Assembly: GCF_009026825.1 (NCBI RefSeq)
Contig: NZ_CP045032.1
Coordinates: forward strand, 1,054,001 to 1,118,000
Origin: Corynebacterium urogenitale
Lineage (GTDB): Bacteria; Actinomycetota; Actinomycetes; Mycobacteriales; Mycobacteriaceae
Length of the DNA stretch: 64,000 nt
Direction of reading: 5' to 3'
In this document: positions 12,551 to 21,692 of the stretch, piece by piece
How the letters are laid out: each line of letters opens with the position of its first letter
Numbering within the stretch: position 1 is the first letter of the stretch
The notes under the pieces: generated by a model
Database searches by the model: none
Told to the model about the DNA's origin: nothing
Seen by the model: only the letters and a program-made list of their open reading frames with translations
Position numbers and translations under genes: made by a program

Positions 12551-14917
12551 ATGGCATTTGACTGGTTCTGGAAGGCAATGGGCTCTTCCCCCACGAAGAA
12601 TCAGAAAAAGAGTAGGGCTGTCGTTGCCCAGGCCAGCGCTGATCGTTTCGTCGACGCCTCCGATGATGACCTCCGTGCGGCTGCAGTGGATGCTGTGGTT
12701 GCCCGTGAGCTCGATGAGGACGGTCAGATTGTGCGTCCTGGCCGTGTGAAGGACGACGCCGCCCTCCTCGGCGTTCTACGCGAAGTTGCACGCCGCACTT
12801 TGGGGTTGGCTCCGTACGACGTGCAGATGCAGGGCACGTTGCGACTACTCGCTGGCGATGTGATCGAGATGGTCACAGGCGAGGGCAAGACACTGGCTGG
12901 CGCGATGGCGGCAGTGGGCTATGCCCTGCAGAACAAGCGAGTTCACGTCATTACGGTCAATTCCTACCTCGCGAGCCGCGACGATGCGTGGATGGGGCCC
13001 ATGTTCGATTTCTTCGGGCTGAGCCACGGTGCGATTCACGAAGATCTTGGTAGCGATGAGCGCAGGGATATCTATTCGCGTGACATTATCTTTGGGGCGA
13101 TTAATGAACTGGGCTTTGATGTTCTGCGAGACCAGCTGATCACTCGCCGACGTGATGCCGTGCGCACTCACGCGGACGTAGCTGTGATTGACGAGGCAGA
13201 CTCCGTGATGGTGGACGAAGCCTTGGTGCCATTGGTACTCGCTGGTTCGGAACCGGGGGCGGCGCCGGCAGGGCAGATCACCGAAATCGTCAAGTCCATG
13301 ACAGAGCAGGAGCATTTCCTCATTTCCGAGGATCAGCGCAATATCTTTCTCACCGATGCTGGCGCGGCCTACGTGGAAAAGAAGTTGGGGATCGATTCCC
13401 TCTACGGTGAAGGCCGTGCGGCGGAGGATGTGAACGACGCCAGCGAAGACGCTTCCACGAGTGGTTCCGAGATTCTCGTACAGGTGAACGTGGCTCTGCA
13501 CGCAGAGCACCTGTTGATTCGCGACGTTCATTACATCGTGAGGGACGGCAAGGTGGCCCTCATCGACGGATCCCGGGGGCGTGTGGCCGAGCTGCAGCGC
13601 TGGCCCGATGGACTGCAGGCCGCGGTGGAGGCCAAGGAGGGCCTGGATGTCACCGATGGCGGGCGCATCCTCGACCAAGTGACAATCCAGGCGCTAGTCG
13701 GAATGTATGAGGAAGCCTGTGGCATGACGGGTACCGCACTGGCTGCTGGTGACCAGCTGCGCCAGTTCTACGATCTGGAGGTCTCCGTCATTGAACCGAA
13801 TGTTCCGACACAACGTTTTGATGAGCGGGATCGCGTTTACGCAAGCGTTGAAGACCGCGATAGGGCCATTATCCAGCACATTATTGACGTGCAGAAGACA
13901 GGTCAGCCGCAGCTGGTCGGTACACAGGACGTGGCAGAATCCGAACACATTGCCCGCGAACTTGCTGCGGTAGGCGTGGAATGTGCCGTGCTCAATGCGA
14001 AAAATCATGAGGCTGAGGCCGCCGTTATCGCAGAGGCCGGCAGGCCCGGGCGAGTGACGGTGTCCACTCAGATGGCCGGACGCGGTACCGACATCAAATT
14101 GGGCGGGGCAGATGAAGAGCAACGCGCTGCAGTGGTCGAAGCAGGTGGACTGCATGTGGTGGGTGTTGGCCGCTTCCGCTCCCAACGCCTAGACAATCAG
14201 CTACGCGGCCGCTCAGGCCGGCAAGGTGACCCGGGTACCAGCGTTTTCTTCGTGAGCATCGAAGACGATGTGATTGCCGTGGGCGGCGCAGGGGAGGAGC
14301 TGCACGCTCAGCCGGATGACGATGGGCTGCTGCCGCAGAAGAAGGTCATCAACTTCGTGGACCACTGTCAGCGCGTGACAGAGGGGCAGATGCTCGATAT
14401 CCACGCAACAACCTGGAAGTACAACAAGCTCATCAAGGACCAGCGCGACATCATTAACGCGCGCCGGGACACCCTGCTGGATAGTGCGGCAGCGTGGGAT
14501 GATCTCAGCTACCACAACGTGGACAAAGCGAACGAACTAAAAAGCCAGGGAATACCAGAGGAGGTCTTGGAACAGGTGGCGCGCGAGATTATGCTCTTCC
14601 ACCTAGATTACGAGTGGAGTGAGCACTTGGCCTACCTGGACGACATCCGTGAGAGTATCCACTTGCGAGCTATTGCCCGAGAGTCGCCCATTGACGAATT
14701 CCACCGTATGTCCATTGCGGCCTTCGGCGACCTGGCGGAGCGGGCAGTGACCAAGGCTCGGGACACCTTCGACGAGGTGGTGATCACGCCAGACGGAGTG
14801 AATCTTGAAGGTTTGGGTCTGCACAAACCGAGCGCGACATGGACATACATGGTGAACGATAACCCGCTGAGCAGTGGTGGCTCGGTCATGGGATCGATCG
14901 CCCAAATGTTCCGTTAG
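12551..14917 (+). CDS. secA2: accessory preprotein translocase ATPase SecA2
   Basis: 788 aa from ATG 12551 (MAFDWFWKAMGSSP); the frame is open from 12506. Nucleotide-binding motifs: MVTGEGKTLAGAM (Walker A), VIDEADSVMVDEAL (Walker B/DEAD-like), TQMAGRGTDIKLGG and QLRGRSGRQGDPG in NBD2. It is shorter than SecA1 and lacks the C-terminal zinc/SecB-binding tail, as SecA2 proteins do. It powers export of a subset of proteins, with no SecY2 nearby. Located upstream of odhI as in other corynebacteria and mycobacteria. Confidence 0.93.
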   Translation: MAFDWFWKAMGSSPTKNQKKSRAVVAQASADRFVDASDDDLRAAAVDAVVARELDEDGQIVRPGRVKDDAALLGVLREVARRTLGLAPYDVQMQGTLRLLAGDVIEMVTGEGKTLAGAMAAVGYALQNKRVHVITVNSYLASRDDAWMGPMFDFFGLSHGAIHEDLGSDERRDIYSRDIIFGAINELGFDVLRDQLITRRRDAVRTHADVAVIDEADSVMVDEALVPLVLAGSEPGAAPAGQITEIVKSMTEQEHFLISEDQRNIFLTDAGAAYVEKKLGIDSLYGEGRAAEDVNDASEDASTSGSEILVQVNVALHAEHLLIRDVHYIVRDGKVALIDGSRGRVAELQRWPDGLQAAVEAKEGLDVTDGGRILDQVTIQALVGMYEEACGMTGTALAAGDQLRQFYDLEVSVIEPNVPTQRFDERDRVYASVEDRDRAIIQHIIDVQKTGQPQLVGTQDVAESEHIARELAAVGVECAVLNAKNHEAEAAVIAEAGRPGRVTVSTQMAGRGTDIKLGGADEEQRAAVVEAGGLHVVGVGRFRSQRLDNQLRGRSGRQGDPGTSVFFVSIEDDVIAVGGAGEELHAQPDDDGLLPQKKVINFVDHCQRVTEGQMLDIHATTWKYNKLIKDQRDIINARRDTLLDSAAAWDDLSYHNVDKANELKSQGIPEEVLEQVAREIMLFHLDYEWSEHLAYLDDIRESIHLRAIARESPIDEFHRMSIAAFGDLAERAVTKARDTFDEVVITPDGVNLEGLGLHKPSATWTYMVNDNPLSSGGSVMGSIAQMFR

Positions 14918-15056
14918 GTACATTGGGTACGAAAGCTGGGGCTTCGACCGGCGGAAATAATTTATGTATAACGACTTGGTTACTCAATGCCCGCGCATGA
15001 CTGCGGGGTAGTATTGTGGTCATAGTTGCAGCAAACGTCTCAGAGAGGACTTGAAC

Positions 15057-15494
15057 ATGAGCGAGAACACCGGAATCCCAGAGGCTTCGGTCGAGACCAC
15101 CTCGGTCTTCCGTGCGGACCTCTTGAAGGAAATGGAATCTGGTGCACAGTCCGATTCCACTCCTGCCGGTGTGGAAGGTCTGCCTGAAGGCTCTGCACTC
15201 CTCGTAGTTAAGCGTGGCCCTAACGCCGGTTCTCGGTTCCTGCTGGATCAGGAAACTACTGCCGCTGGTCGTCACCCAGACAGCGACATTTTCCTGGACG
15301 ACGTCACCGTTTCCCGTCGCCACGCAGAGTTCCGTCGCAACGGTGAGGGCGAGTATGAGGTCGTCGACGTGGGATCCCTTAACGGTACTTACGTGAACCG
15401 CGAGCCTAAGAACTCCGCAGTCCTGAACAACGGTGATGAAATTCAGATTGGTAAGTTCCGTTTGGTATTCCTCAACGGCTCCAAGGAGTCCTAA
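15057..15494 (+). CDS. odhI: FHA-domain regulator OdhI (GarA)
   Basis: 145 aa from ATG 15057 with AGAGAGGA upstream. Residues 13-16 are ETTS; T14/T15 are the sites phosphorylated by PknG and PknA/B in relatives. The FHA domain (about 50-140) has GRHPDSDIFLDDVTVSRRHA and SLNGTYVN signatures. Unphosphorylated OdhI binds and inhibits the E1/OdhA subunit of 2-oxoglutarate dehydrogenase, steering carbon to glutamate; phosphorylation relieves this. Keeps all key residues. Confidence 0.95.
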   Translation: MSENTGIPEASVETTSVFRADLLKEMESGAQSDSTPAGVEGLPEGSALLVVKRGPNAGSRFLLDQETTAAGRHPDSDIFLDDVTVSRRHAEFRRNGEGEYEVVDVGSLNGTYVNREPKNSAVLNNGDEIQIGKFRLVFLNGSKES

Positions 15495-15589
15495 AGGGGC
15501 AATGCCCCCCTGGGCGTGTCGATCGCGCCAGGGATCTCTCTGCGTTGAAGATGTTCGGACTTGAGTCAGATAAAATAATGCAGAGCCGG

Positions 15590-15716
15590 TCCGACATCAT
15601 CCGTGCAGAGTTCCGTGCGGTATCATCCGCGCACAGTTCAGTGGGACTTTAGAAGTAGTCATCAAGCACTCGTGGTAGCGAGTTTTCAATAGGCGCTCGT
15701 GGTAACGAGCAGAGAT
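15590..15716 (+). repeat. two short direct-repeat pairs between odhI and ftsR
   Basis: The 241-base gap holds an ATCATCCG(T/C)GCA(G/C)AGTTC pair around 15597-15640 and a CTCGTGGTA(G/A)CGAG hairpin pair around 15669-15710 (each copy a CTCG/CGAG stem). GGGGC/GCCCC just after odhI may end its transcript. Likely the ftsR promoter/leader region. Confidence 0.4.
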
Positions 15717-15735
15717 AGTTGGAGTGATCTGGTCA

Positions 15736-16479
15736 GTGAGCGCTCAAGGAAACGCGGCCCGGAAAATGGTGGACGAAGCCCTGGCGGCCACCCCTGCAAA
15801 GAAGGTTCTGCCTACCTCCACCATCGGTGATGTGCTCAAACAGCTCAAGCCGGACTTTCCTGACGTCACTGTCTCCAAGATCCGATTCTTAGAAACCGAG
15901 GGCCTGATCAGCCCACGGCGTAGTGCCTCCGGCTACCGTCGCTTCTCCCCAGAGGACATCTCCCGTCTGCGCTACATTTTGACGCACCAGCGCGATAACT
16001 ATCTGCCACTCAAGGTCATCCGCGAGCAGCTGGAGGCCATGGACTCCGGCAATGTCACGCCGATGACAGCGAAGCAAAAGGCTCCAGGAGCACTGACAGC
16101 AGAGCAGTTCCGCGCCGCTGAATCTCGCAGGCTCACCCGAGCCGATGTTGTGGCTCGTGCTTCCGTCGAAGATTCCTTTGTCGGATCCCTCATCCGCATG
16201 GGGCTCATCTCTGCCGATCCTTCAGGATTCTTTTCGGCCGACGATGTTGTTGTCGTCGAACTAGCATCACGGCTGACGGACCACGGTTTGGATAACCGAC
16301 ACATTAAGTCCCTGATGACGATCGCTCAGCGCCAGACCGACATGGTTGCTCGTGTTTCCGAACCGCTGGCGCACGGCAGGGATGAAAATGCTCGGCAGCG
16401 ATCCGAAGAAGTCGCCCGAGAGGTATCCGCGTTGATTATCTCCCTGAACGCAGCGTTGGTGAAGGGCAACCTTGGCTGA
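15736..16479 (+). CDS. ftsR: MerR-family cell-division regulator FtsR
   Basis: About 247 aa from GTG 15736 (GTG 15724 is an alternative). A MerR winged helix (about 25-95: TIGDVLKQLKPDFPDVTVSKIRFLE...SGYRRFSPEDISRLRYI) is followed by a second helical DNA-binding-like domain and C-terminal coiled coil. Position between odhI and a DUF151 gene matches FtsR of Corynebacterium glutamicum, which activates ftsZ, and Rv1828 of mycobacteria. Stop overlaps the next gene by eight bases. Confidence 0.9.
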   Translation: MSAQGNAARKMVDEALAATPAKKVLPTSTIGDVLKQLKPDFPDVTVSKIRFLETEGLISPRRSASGYRRFSPEDISRLRYILTHQRDNYLPLKVIREQLEAMDSGNVTPMTAKQKAPGALTAEQFRAAESRRLTRADVVARASVEDSFVGSLIRMGLISADPSGFFSADDVVVVELASRLTDHGLDNRHIKSLMTIAQRQTDMVARVSEPLAHGRDENARQRSEEVAREVSALIISLNAALVKGNLG

Positions 16480-17104
16480 CGTCGAAGTTCATCTCATCGG
16501 GCGCCTGAGCGCGGCGGGGATCACCGAGCTACCTATAGATGTGCTGCTCTTCGCTACGCCGGATCACTCCCGCATGCTCCCCGTATGGGTACCGGAACCC
16601 GCCGATCTAGGTGGGCGACCGACCGACGCAGAAATCTTGGCAACGCTTCTGGCGAGCAATGATCTTGAAGACCCGTGGTTTGCGGAAATTGCTACGAATT
16701 CTCGAGGCCAGATGACTGCCGGACTTAAGCAGGGGGAACGCTACATCGATGTGCGACCTTCGACTCTGGAAAAGGTGTGGCACGCGGGGGTGCTCTTCGA
16801 TGTCCGAGTGAAAGAAGCAGTCTCGGGCGCGATGCTGCCCGTCAACCCCGAGTTCATCGAAGAAGTGCAAGAGCTGATCCGCAAGGCTAATGCGGCGGAA
16901 GATGACGATGACGCGGCGTGGGAACAGCCTTCATCTGATCTTGGCCCTGGTGATGAGTCTGCTGGAGACCTTGTTCTTACTTGGAGGGGCTTGCCGACTG
17001 TGGCGACTCCTGACGTCGTTGACGAATTCGCAGATATGTGGAAAGCGATGGGCTTAAGCGACGATATGGATGAATGGCTCGGTGGGGAAGAGCGCGGCGA
17101 ATAG
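16472..17104 (+). CDS. DUF151 bifunctional-nuclease-family protein
   Basis: 210 aa, TTG start at 16472 overlapping the ftsR stop, so translation is probably coupled. Residues 1-130 match the BFN/DUF151 fold (LPVWVPEPADL..RPTDAEILATLL...YIDVRPSTLEKV). The C-terminal 80 residues are acidic and carry no known domain. Equivalent of Rv1829. Nuclease activity is known for plant relatives only; the bacterial role is unclear. Confidence 0.85.
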   Translation: MADVEVHLIGRLSAAGITELPIDVLLFATPDHSRMLPVWVPEPADLGGRPTDAEILATLLASNDLEDPWFAEIATNSRGQMTAGLKQGERYIDVRPSTLEKVWHAGVLFDVRVKEAVSGAMLPVNPEFIEEVQELIRKANAAEDDDDAAWEQPSSDLGPGDESAGDLVLTWRGLPTVATPDVVDEFADMWKAMGLSDDMDEWLGGEERGE

Positions 17105-17446
17105 TCGCGGAGAGAAACGAGGGGGAACAAAGGGGCACAGACGGGGACGAGGGGATGGTTCACCTGGGGAGAAAGCCATAAGGCTTGGCGACGGATCGGC
17201 TGAGGGTTAGTGGGGGTGACGAAGGTTATGGAAAACTACAGGCGTGTTGTTACACGTGTGAATTTTGTGACAGATGTTAGTATTAACCCTGAAGTTCTAC
17301 TAGAGGCTTAGGTTTAGCTCTCGCCTTGACTAGGGGTGCGAGCCGTCTAAGCTTGACAAGTGTCGAAATAACGACGAGGTAATCACACGACTGCGCTTTT
17401 GGCGCACACCATAGTTACCTCGGCGCTGACAGCCAGGAGATACAGA
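17105..17446 (+). promoter_or_regulatory. leader region of the second merR gene
   Basis: No gene in 342 bases. It contains a palindrome ACACGTGT (17252-17259) and, close to the next start, nested inverted repeats: CGAGGTAA/TTACCTCG (17375-17382, 17415-17422) enclosing TGCGC/GCGCA. These could be an operator for a MerR-type dimer or a leader hairpin. Confidence 0.45.
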
Positions 17447-17980
17447 ATGAGCAAGCAGCTCCCAACGCAGGACGCCCTGTTTGACGTACAGGGGCCAGAT
17501 GAGGAAGTCGGCTACCGCGTGCCGATTGCTTGTCAGGTTGCGGGTATCAGCTACCGCCAGCTCGACTACTGGGCACGAACTAAGCTCGTGCAGCCATCTA
17601 TTCGTGGTGCTCACGGATCTGGCTCGCAGCGCTTGTACTCTTTCAGGGACATCCTGGTCTTGAAGATCGTCAAGGGGCTGCTGGATACGGGAATCTCCCT
17701 TCAGAACATCCGCAAAGCCGTGGAAAAGTTGGAAAACCTCGGTGTCGATGACTTGTCGGGCATTACTCTCGTCTCTGACGGCGTATCTGTCTACGAGTGC
17801 CGCTCCCCAGAAGAGGTAATTGACCTTCTCAATGGTGGTCAGGGAGTGTTCGGCATTGCCGTGCCGGGGTTGGTGAAGGAACTGACCGGTACGATCACCG
17901 CGTTCCCGTCCGAGACCATCGACCAGGATCCCGCTATCGACGAGCTTGCAGAGCGACGCCGCCGGCGCCGCATGGCATAG
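17447..17980 (+). CDS. MerR-family transcriptional regulator (Rv1830-like)
   Basis: 177 aa from ATG 17447 with AGGAGA eight bases upstream. Winged helix VPIACQVAGISYRQLDYWARTKLVQPS...RLYSFRDILVLKIVKGLLDTG (about 27-90) followed by a dimerisation helix and a C-terminal domain of about 70 residues with a basic tail RRRRRRMA. Third gene in the conserved odhI - ftsR - DUF151 - merR block; relatives are essential in mycobacteria. Ligand unknown. Confidence 0.88.
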   Translation: MSKQLPTQDALFDVQGPDEEVGYRVPIACQVAGISYRQLDYWARTKLVQPSIRGAHGSGSQRLYSFRDILVLKIVKGLLDTGISLQNIRKAVEKLENLGVDDLSGITLVSDGVSVYECRSPEEVIDLLNGGQGVFGIAVPGLVKELTGTITAFPSETIDQDPAIDELAERRRRRRMA

Positions 17981-18055
17981 TATTCCTCCAATTTCGAGGC
18001 ACAGTCCAGTCACGAGGATCAACTGGTCTTAGTAGCGGCAAGGGGGCGAGGGAGC

Positions 18056-18098
18056 TAATTCCAGGTTTGCGACAGCCTTTGTCGCAAACCTGGAATTA
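18056..18098. repeat. perfect 19-bp-arm palindrome, copy 1
   Basis: Arms 18056-18074 (TAATTCCAGG... GCGACA) and 18080-18098 pair perfectly around a 5-nt loop GCCTT. Lies after the merR gene; may act as bidirectional terminator or a repeat-family hairpin. Confidence 0.75.
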
Positions 18099-18150
18099 AG
18101 GGGATGTGCAGTGGCTGTGACCTGTGTGAATGGCTCGCCACGTGAGGCCT

Positions 18151-18190
18151 AATTCCAGAAACGCGACAGCCTTTGTCGCAAACCAGGAAT
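18151..18190. repeat. palindrome, degenerate copy 2
   Basis: Same arms and the same GCCTT loop as copy 1, with mismatches in the left arm (AATTCCAGAAACGCGACA) and right arm. Two copies 95 bp apart suggest a mobile or duplicating hairpin element. The rest of 17981-18280 holds nothing recognised. Confidence 0.65.
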
Positions 18191-18280
18191 CGAATCAAGG
18201 AATTCGGGCTAGGGTCGTAACTCGCAAGGGGTCTCGTAGCGCCTCTGCTTGCCAGCTACTGCCGCAACTCTGCCTGCTTG

Positions 18281-19555
18281 CTACTTCAGCGCCTCCGCCA
18301 GGGGGCCGGCAAAGTCCAGCGAATCACGTGCCTGATGAACCTTTCCACCCGCCGCACCTGCGAGCTGCTCCAGTGCCGCGGTGTCCACATTCTCGCCGAT
18401 GGAGACAATGTCCAGCTGCACAGGTGTCTGCGAGTACAGTTCGCTGATCATTGCAGCTGCGCTCTCCAAGCTCTGGCGCCCGCCGTCATTCGGGCCATCG
18501 GTGATGAGAACCACTCGGAAAGACTTGGATTCGGACTGTTCAGCACCAGTCACCGCCGAGCTGTACGCAGCGAGGATGGACTCGTAGGTGTGCGTTGCGC
18601 CCCCGTAGCTCAACTGATTGAGAATAGAGGTGGCGACTGATCCATCATCGCCCATGTTCACATCCACATTCGCACGGTACGGAAAGGTCACCGCTCCGCT
18701 GATTGGGGACGAGTAATTCCACAGGCCCACCTTGCCACCATCGCGTCCGACGGCACGCATGGAATCTGCCAGAGGCCCGCGGATGTTGTCGAGGCGGGTC
18801 AGGTTGCCTTCCACCAGGCCCATGGAGCCGGAGCTATCCAGCACGAATGTGACATCCATTGGCTTTTCGCCCGGAGCGTCACTGGAACCATCTCGCTCCG
18901 CGCCCTCACGTTGAGCATCATCCGGTGCGCCATTGGTGGAGGATTCAGGAGTTGCTGTGGTGTCGTTCGCGCTTGCGTCGGAGCTCAATGAACCTTCCTC
19001 GATCGCGGAAACGGCGACCACGTCCGTTCCCTCGCGGTCGGCGGAGAAAGAGGAGAAGTTGGAACCGGCCCGTGCGGCTTGTTCATCGGACACAGCGGCC
19101 GAGCCCAGCGCGAAGATCGGCGCCCCGTCAACTACCGGCACTTGCTGGGAGGAGAGCTGAACATCGGCCTCCCGCAGGCCCTTGGCAGCTTGTTGGGGAT
19201 TGTCGGGGATCCACACAGCTGCTGCGTCGGACTTCTTGTCTTTGAGGTCGCGCAGCGCATCGGAGTCCGAGACCTGATCAATGTCGGCAGTCACGCACGC
19301 GTCGCGGACCACGGGCTTACTATCGTTGTAATCCTTCACCAATTCTTCGGCGAGTTGCGCGTGCTTTTCGGCTGCCCACACTTTCAGCGAGTAGTCGCCT
19401 TCGGTGCATGCCTGCTGCGCGTTGTCCGCCTGGTTGTCGCTGCGCAGTGCATTCCAACCGAATATGAGCGCCACGACAGCGATGATGGCGATGATGGTCA
19501 TCCACATCCATCCCGCTAACCGGTAGTTTTTCGTGCCGTTACTATGGCGGCCCAT
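18281..19555 (-). CDS. membrane-anchored VWA-domain protein
   Basis: 424 aa. One N-terminal membrane segment (WMWMTIIAIIAVVALIFG, residues about 16-34) leaves the rest outside the cell. Residues 50-190 resemble a substrate-binding-protein-like domain (SLKVWAAEKHAQLAEELVKDYN). A Ser/Thr/Asp-rich linker leads to a von Willebrand A domain (about 228-424) with a complete metal site: DSSGSMG, a Thr region, and ITDGPNDGG. VWA domains mediate metal-dependent protein contacts. Partner unknown. Ends the divergent block opposite merR. Confidence 0.8.
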   Translation of the reverse strand: MGRHSNGTKNYRLAGWMWMTIIAIIAVVALIFGWNALRSDNQADNAQQACTEGDYSLKVWAAEKHAQLAEELVKDYNDSKPVVRDACVTADIDQVSDSDALRDLKDKKSDAAAVWIPDNPQQAAKGLREADVQLSSQQVPVVDGAPIFALGSAAVSDEQAARAGSNFSSFSADREGTDVVAVSAIEEGSLSSDASANDTTATPESSTNGAPDDAQREGAERDGSSDAPGEKPMDVTFVLDSSGSMGLVEGNLTRLDNIRGPLADSMRAVGRDGGKVGLWNYSSPISGAVTFPYRANVDVNMGDDGSVATSILNQLSYGGATHTYESILAAYSSAVTGAEQSESKSFRVVLITDGPNDGGRQSLESAAAMISELYSQTPVQLDIVSIGENVDTAALEQLAGAAGGKVHQARDSLDFAGPLAEALK

Positions 19556-19597
19556 GGTGGTCCTCCCGTGCTTTGATCCTGGCGCAGTGTATCCAGC

Positions 19598-20626
19598 TTA
19601 GCTAGTGGTTTCCGCAAGTTGGGGATATGCGGTTTTCAGTGTGCCGAGGATTTCGGCGCGCAGGTGTTGTCCCCGCTCAGCGAGCTTTTTCTGCCGTCGG
19701 ACATATTCTGCGCGGCCGGCCGGTTCCTCTATTTTCACCGGTTGGAAACCCCATTCGCGCAGGTCGTAGGGGCTGGCTTCCATGTCGAGCTGGCGTACAT
19801 CGCAGGCGAGCTCGAAGGTGCGTAGCCACAGTTCGCCGGGCAGCAGAGGGCCGAGTTTCGTCGCCCATTTGTAGAGGTCCATTGTGGCGTGGAGGCAGCC
19901 TGGCTGCTCCATCGCGGGTTGTGTTTCGCGTGTCGGCCGGTGAGCGTTGCGCGGGGCTGCGGCCGGGGTGAAAAATCGGTAGGCATCGATGTGCGTGCAC
20001 ACCAGGTTTCCGGCTTCCACCACCGCGTTGGTTCCCTCGGCGCCGAGCCGTAGTGGTTCTGGGTGGCGGGGCCGGTCGCGGTAGACCATGGCCCATTCGT
20101 GGAGGCCGAAGCAGTTGAGCTGCGGAGCGCGCTGACTGGTGAGGCGCAGTAGCCGGTAGATGTATGTGAGCGCCTTACCGCGGTCTTCCCAGTGGCGTTG
20201 CAGGTCGAGCATCCAGGTTCCGTCGCGATGGACGTAATGGTCCTTGTAGTGCGGTAATGCGGTGTTTTTCCTGTTCGACGCCACGAGCCCCTGATCTTCA
20301 TCCAGTGTGAGGGCTACGCCCGCACCCGGGTGCCAGTGGCTGAGTTTGCCAGGTGTGGTGGGGTAGTAGGAGTACATGAAGTCCCATACGGGATGCCGTT
20401 CACCACGCCGCCGGCGTGCGAGGTGGGCGTCGGTGAGTTCTTCGGTGCGGTGCTGGTGGGCTGCACGGAGGGCCTTCCAAGTGGGAGTGTCGAGCACGGT
20501 GTGTGGCTGTGGCGCAGCTTTCTCAGCCGGTACTCCGTCTACTGCTCGTTGGGGTGCAGCTGCGGCGGTGTGGCCGGCAGCGGGACTGTGCGGGTCGGCT
20601 GTAGCGGATGGTTGGGAATTAGTCAT
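19598..20626 (-). CDS. conserved actinobacterial protein (often labelled 3-methyladenine DNA glycosylase)
   Basis: 342 aa. Pro/Ala-rich first 45 residues, then a domain with HPVWDFMYSYYPTTPGKLSHWHPGAGV, CFGLHEWAMVYR, HIDAYRFFT and MDLYKWATKLGPLLP motifs rich in His and Trp. Homologues in corynebacteria are commonly labelled glycosylase, but the sequence lacks the recognisable HhH-GPD or AlkA pattern, so that name may be wrong. Its start overlaps the 3' end of the CNNM gene upstream by eight bases, indicating an operon. Confidence 0.6.
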   Translation of the reverse strand: MTNSQPSATADPHSPAAGHTAAAAPQRAVDGVPAEKAAPQPHTVLDTPTWKALRAAHQHRTEELTDAHLARRRRGERHPVWDFMYSYYPTTPGKLSHWHPGAGVALTLDEDQGLVASNRKNTALPHYKDHYVHRDGTWMLDLQRHWEDRGKALTYIYRLLRLTSQRAPQLNCFGLHEWAMVYRDRPRHPEPLRLGAEGTNAVVEAGNLVCTHIDAYRFFTPAAAPRNAHRPTRETQPAMEQPGCLHATMDLYKWATKLGPLLPGELWLRTFELACDVRQLDMEASPYDLREWGFQPVKIEEPAGRAEYVRRQKKLAERGQHLRAEILGTLKTAYPQLAETTS

Positions 20627-21692
20627 CGTGAGTCCAGTCGCGCACAGTGCCGACCAATTCCTCGATGATGTCTTCGAGGGTGATCATGCCCACCACGGAC
20701 CCGTTATCGTCGATCACGGCCGCGATGTGGCTGGAGGTCTGGCGCATGGAGCGCATGGCGACATCGAAGTTCTCGTTGAGTTTCACCTGGATCAGGGGGC
20801 GGACATCAGCCTCACCAGTCTGTTGGGTTACCCCGCCGACTGAAGGATCTGCGACTCGCACCACGTCATCCAACACATCCTTGACGTGGATGTAACCGAT
20901 CCACGACCCCTCGGAGCCCGTGACGGGGAAGCGGGAGTATCCGGTTTCCGCCACGGCTGCTTCCACGTCGGCAACCTTGAGGCGATCTCCGCTTTGACGC
21001 ACGGAGTGAACAGACTCCATGGGGATCAGAACCTCTTCCAGCGTGCGTCGGGAGCTGCCGAGGGCGTTGGAGAGACGTGCTGCCTCAGCAGGGGCGATGA
21101 GCCCTTCCGAACGGGACTCGGCGATCATGCTGGCGAGCTCAGAAGGTGAGACGGAAGAGTCCAGCTCATCCTTCTGCTCCACGCCGAATGCGTGGAGCGT
21201 GATGCGGGCGATCCAGTTAAGGAACACCATGATGGGGTGCGTGATCTTCACGAAGAGCAGGTGTGGGCGAATGAGGTAGGTGGCCACAGTTTCCGGGCCT
21301 GCCAGCGCAATGTTCTTCGGCACCATTTCGCCGAGAATGATGTGCAGCACGGTGACGATCAGCAGCGCAATGGCGAAACCTACGGGGTGCAGCAGTTGTT
21401 CTGGTAGACCCATGGCTTCGAACGGCTTCTCAATGAGATGCGCGATGGCCGGTTCGCCAACCTTACCGAGGAGCACCGACGCCAAGGTGATGCCGAACTG
21501 CGCGCCCGCCAACATGATAGAGAGATTCTCCGTGGCGTACAGCACTTTCGAGGCTGAGCGTTTGCCAGCAGCGATGAGATTCTCCAAGCGATCGCGGCGC
21601 GAGGAAATCAAGGCGAACTCCACGCCCACGAAGAATGCGTTGAGGGCGAGGAGGACAACGGTGAAAAGGACTGCCCAAAGATCGTTGCTCAT
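20619..21692 (-). CDS. CNNM/CorC-type membrane protein with CBS pair
   Basis: 357 aa. N-terminal DUF21 (CNNM transmembrane) domain with three to four membrane helices (1-190; NAFFVGVEFALISSRRDRLE, ILGEMVPKNIALAGPE) and two CBS domains (about 215-350; EDIIEELVGTV near the end). The C-terminal CorC_HlyC domain is absent. CNNM proteins are linked to Mg/Co efflux; the label hemolysin is historical. Overlaps the next paralogue upstream by four bases. Confidence 0.85.
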   Translation of the reverse strand: MSNDLWAVLFTVVLLALNAFFVGVEFALISSRRDRLENLIAAGKRSASKVLYATENLSIMLAGAQFGITLASVLLGKVGEPAIAHLIEKPFEAMGLPEQLLHPVGFAIALLIVTVLHIILGEMVPKNIALAGPETVATYLIRPHLLFVKITHPIMVFLNWIARITLHAFGVEQKDELDSSVSPSELASMIAESRSEGLIAPAEAARLSNALGSSRRTLEEVLIPMESVHSVRQSGDRLKVADVEAAVAETGYSRFPVTGSEGSWIGYIHVKDVLDDVVRVADPSVGGVTQQTGEADVRPLIQVKLNENFDVAMRSMRQTSSHIAAVIDDNGSVVGMITLEDIIEELVGTVRDWTHDD

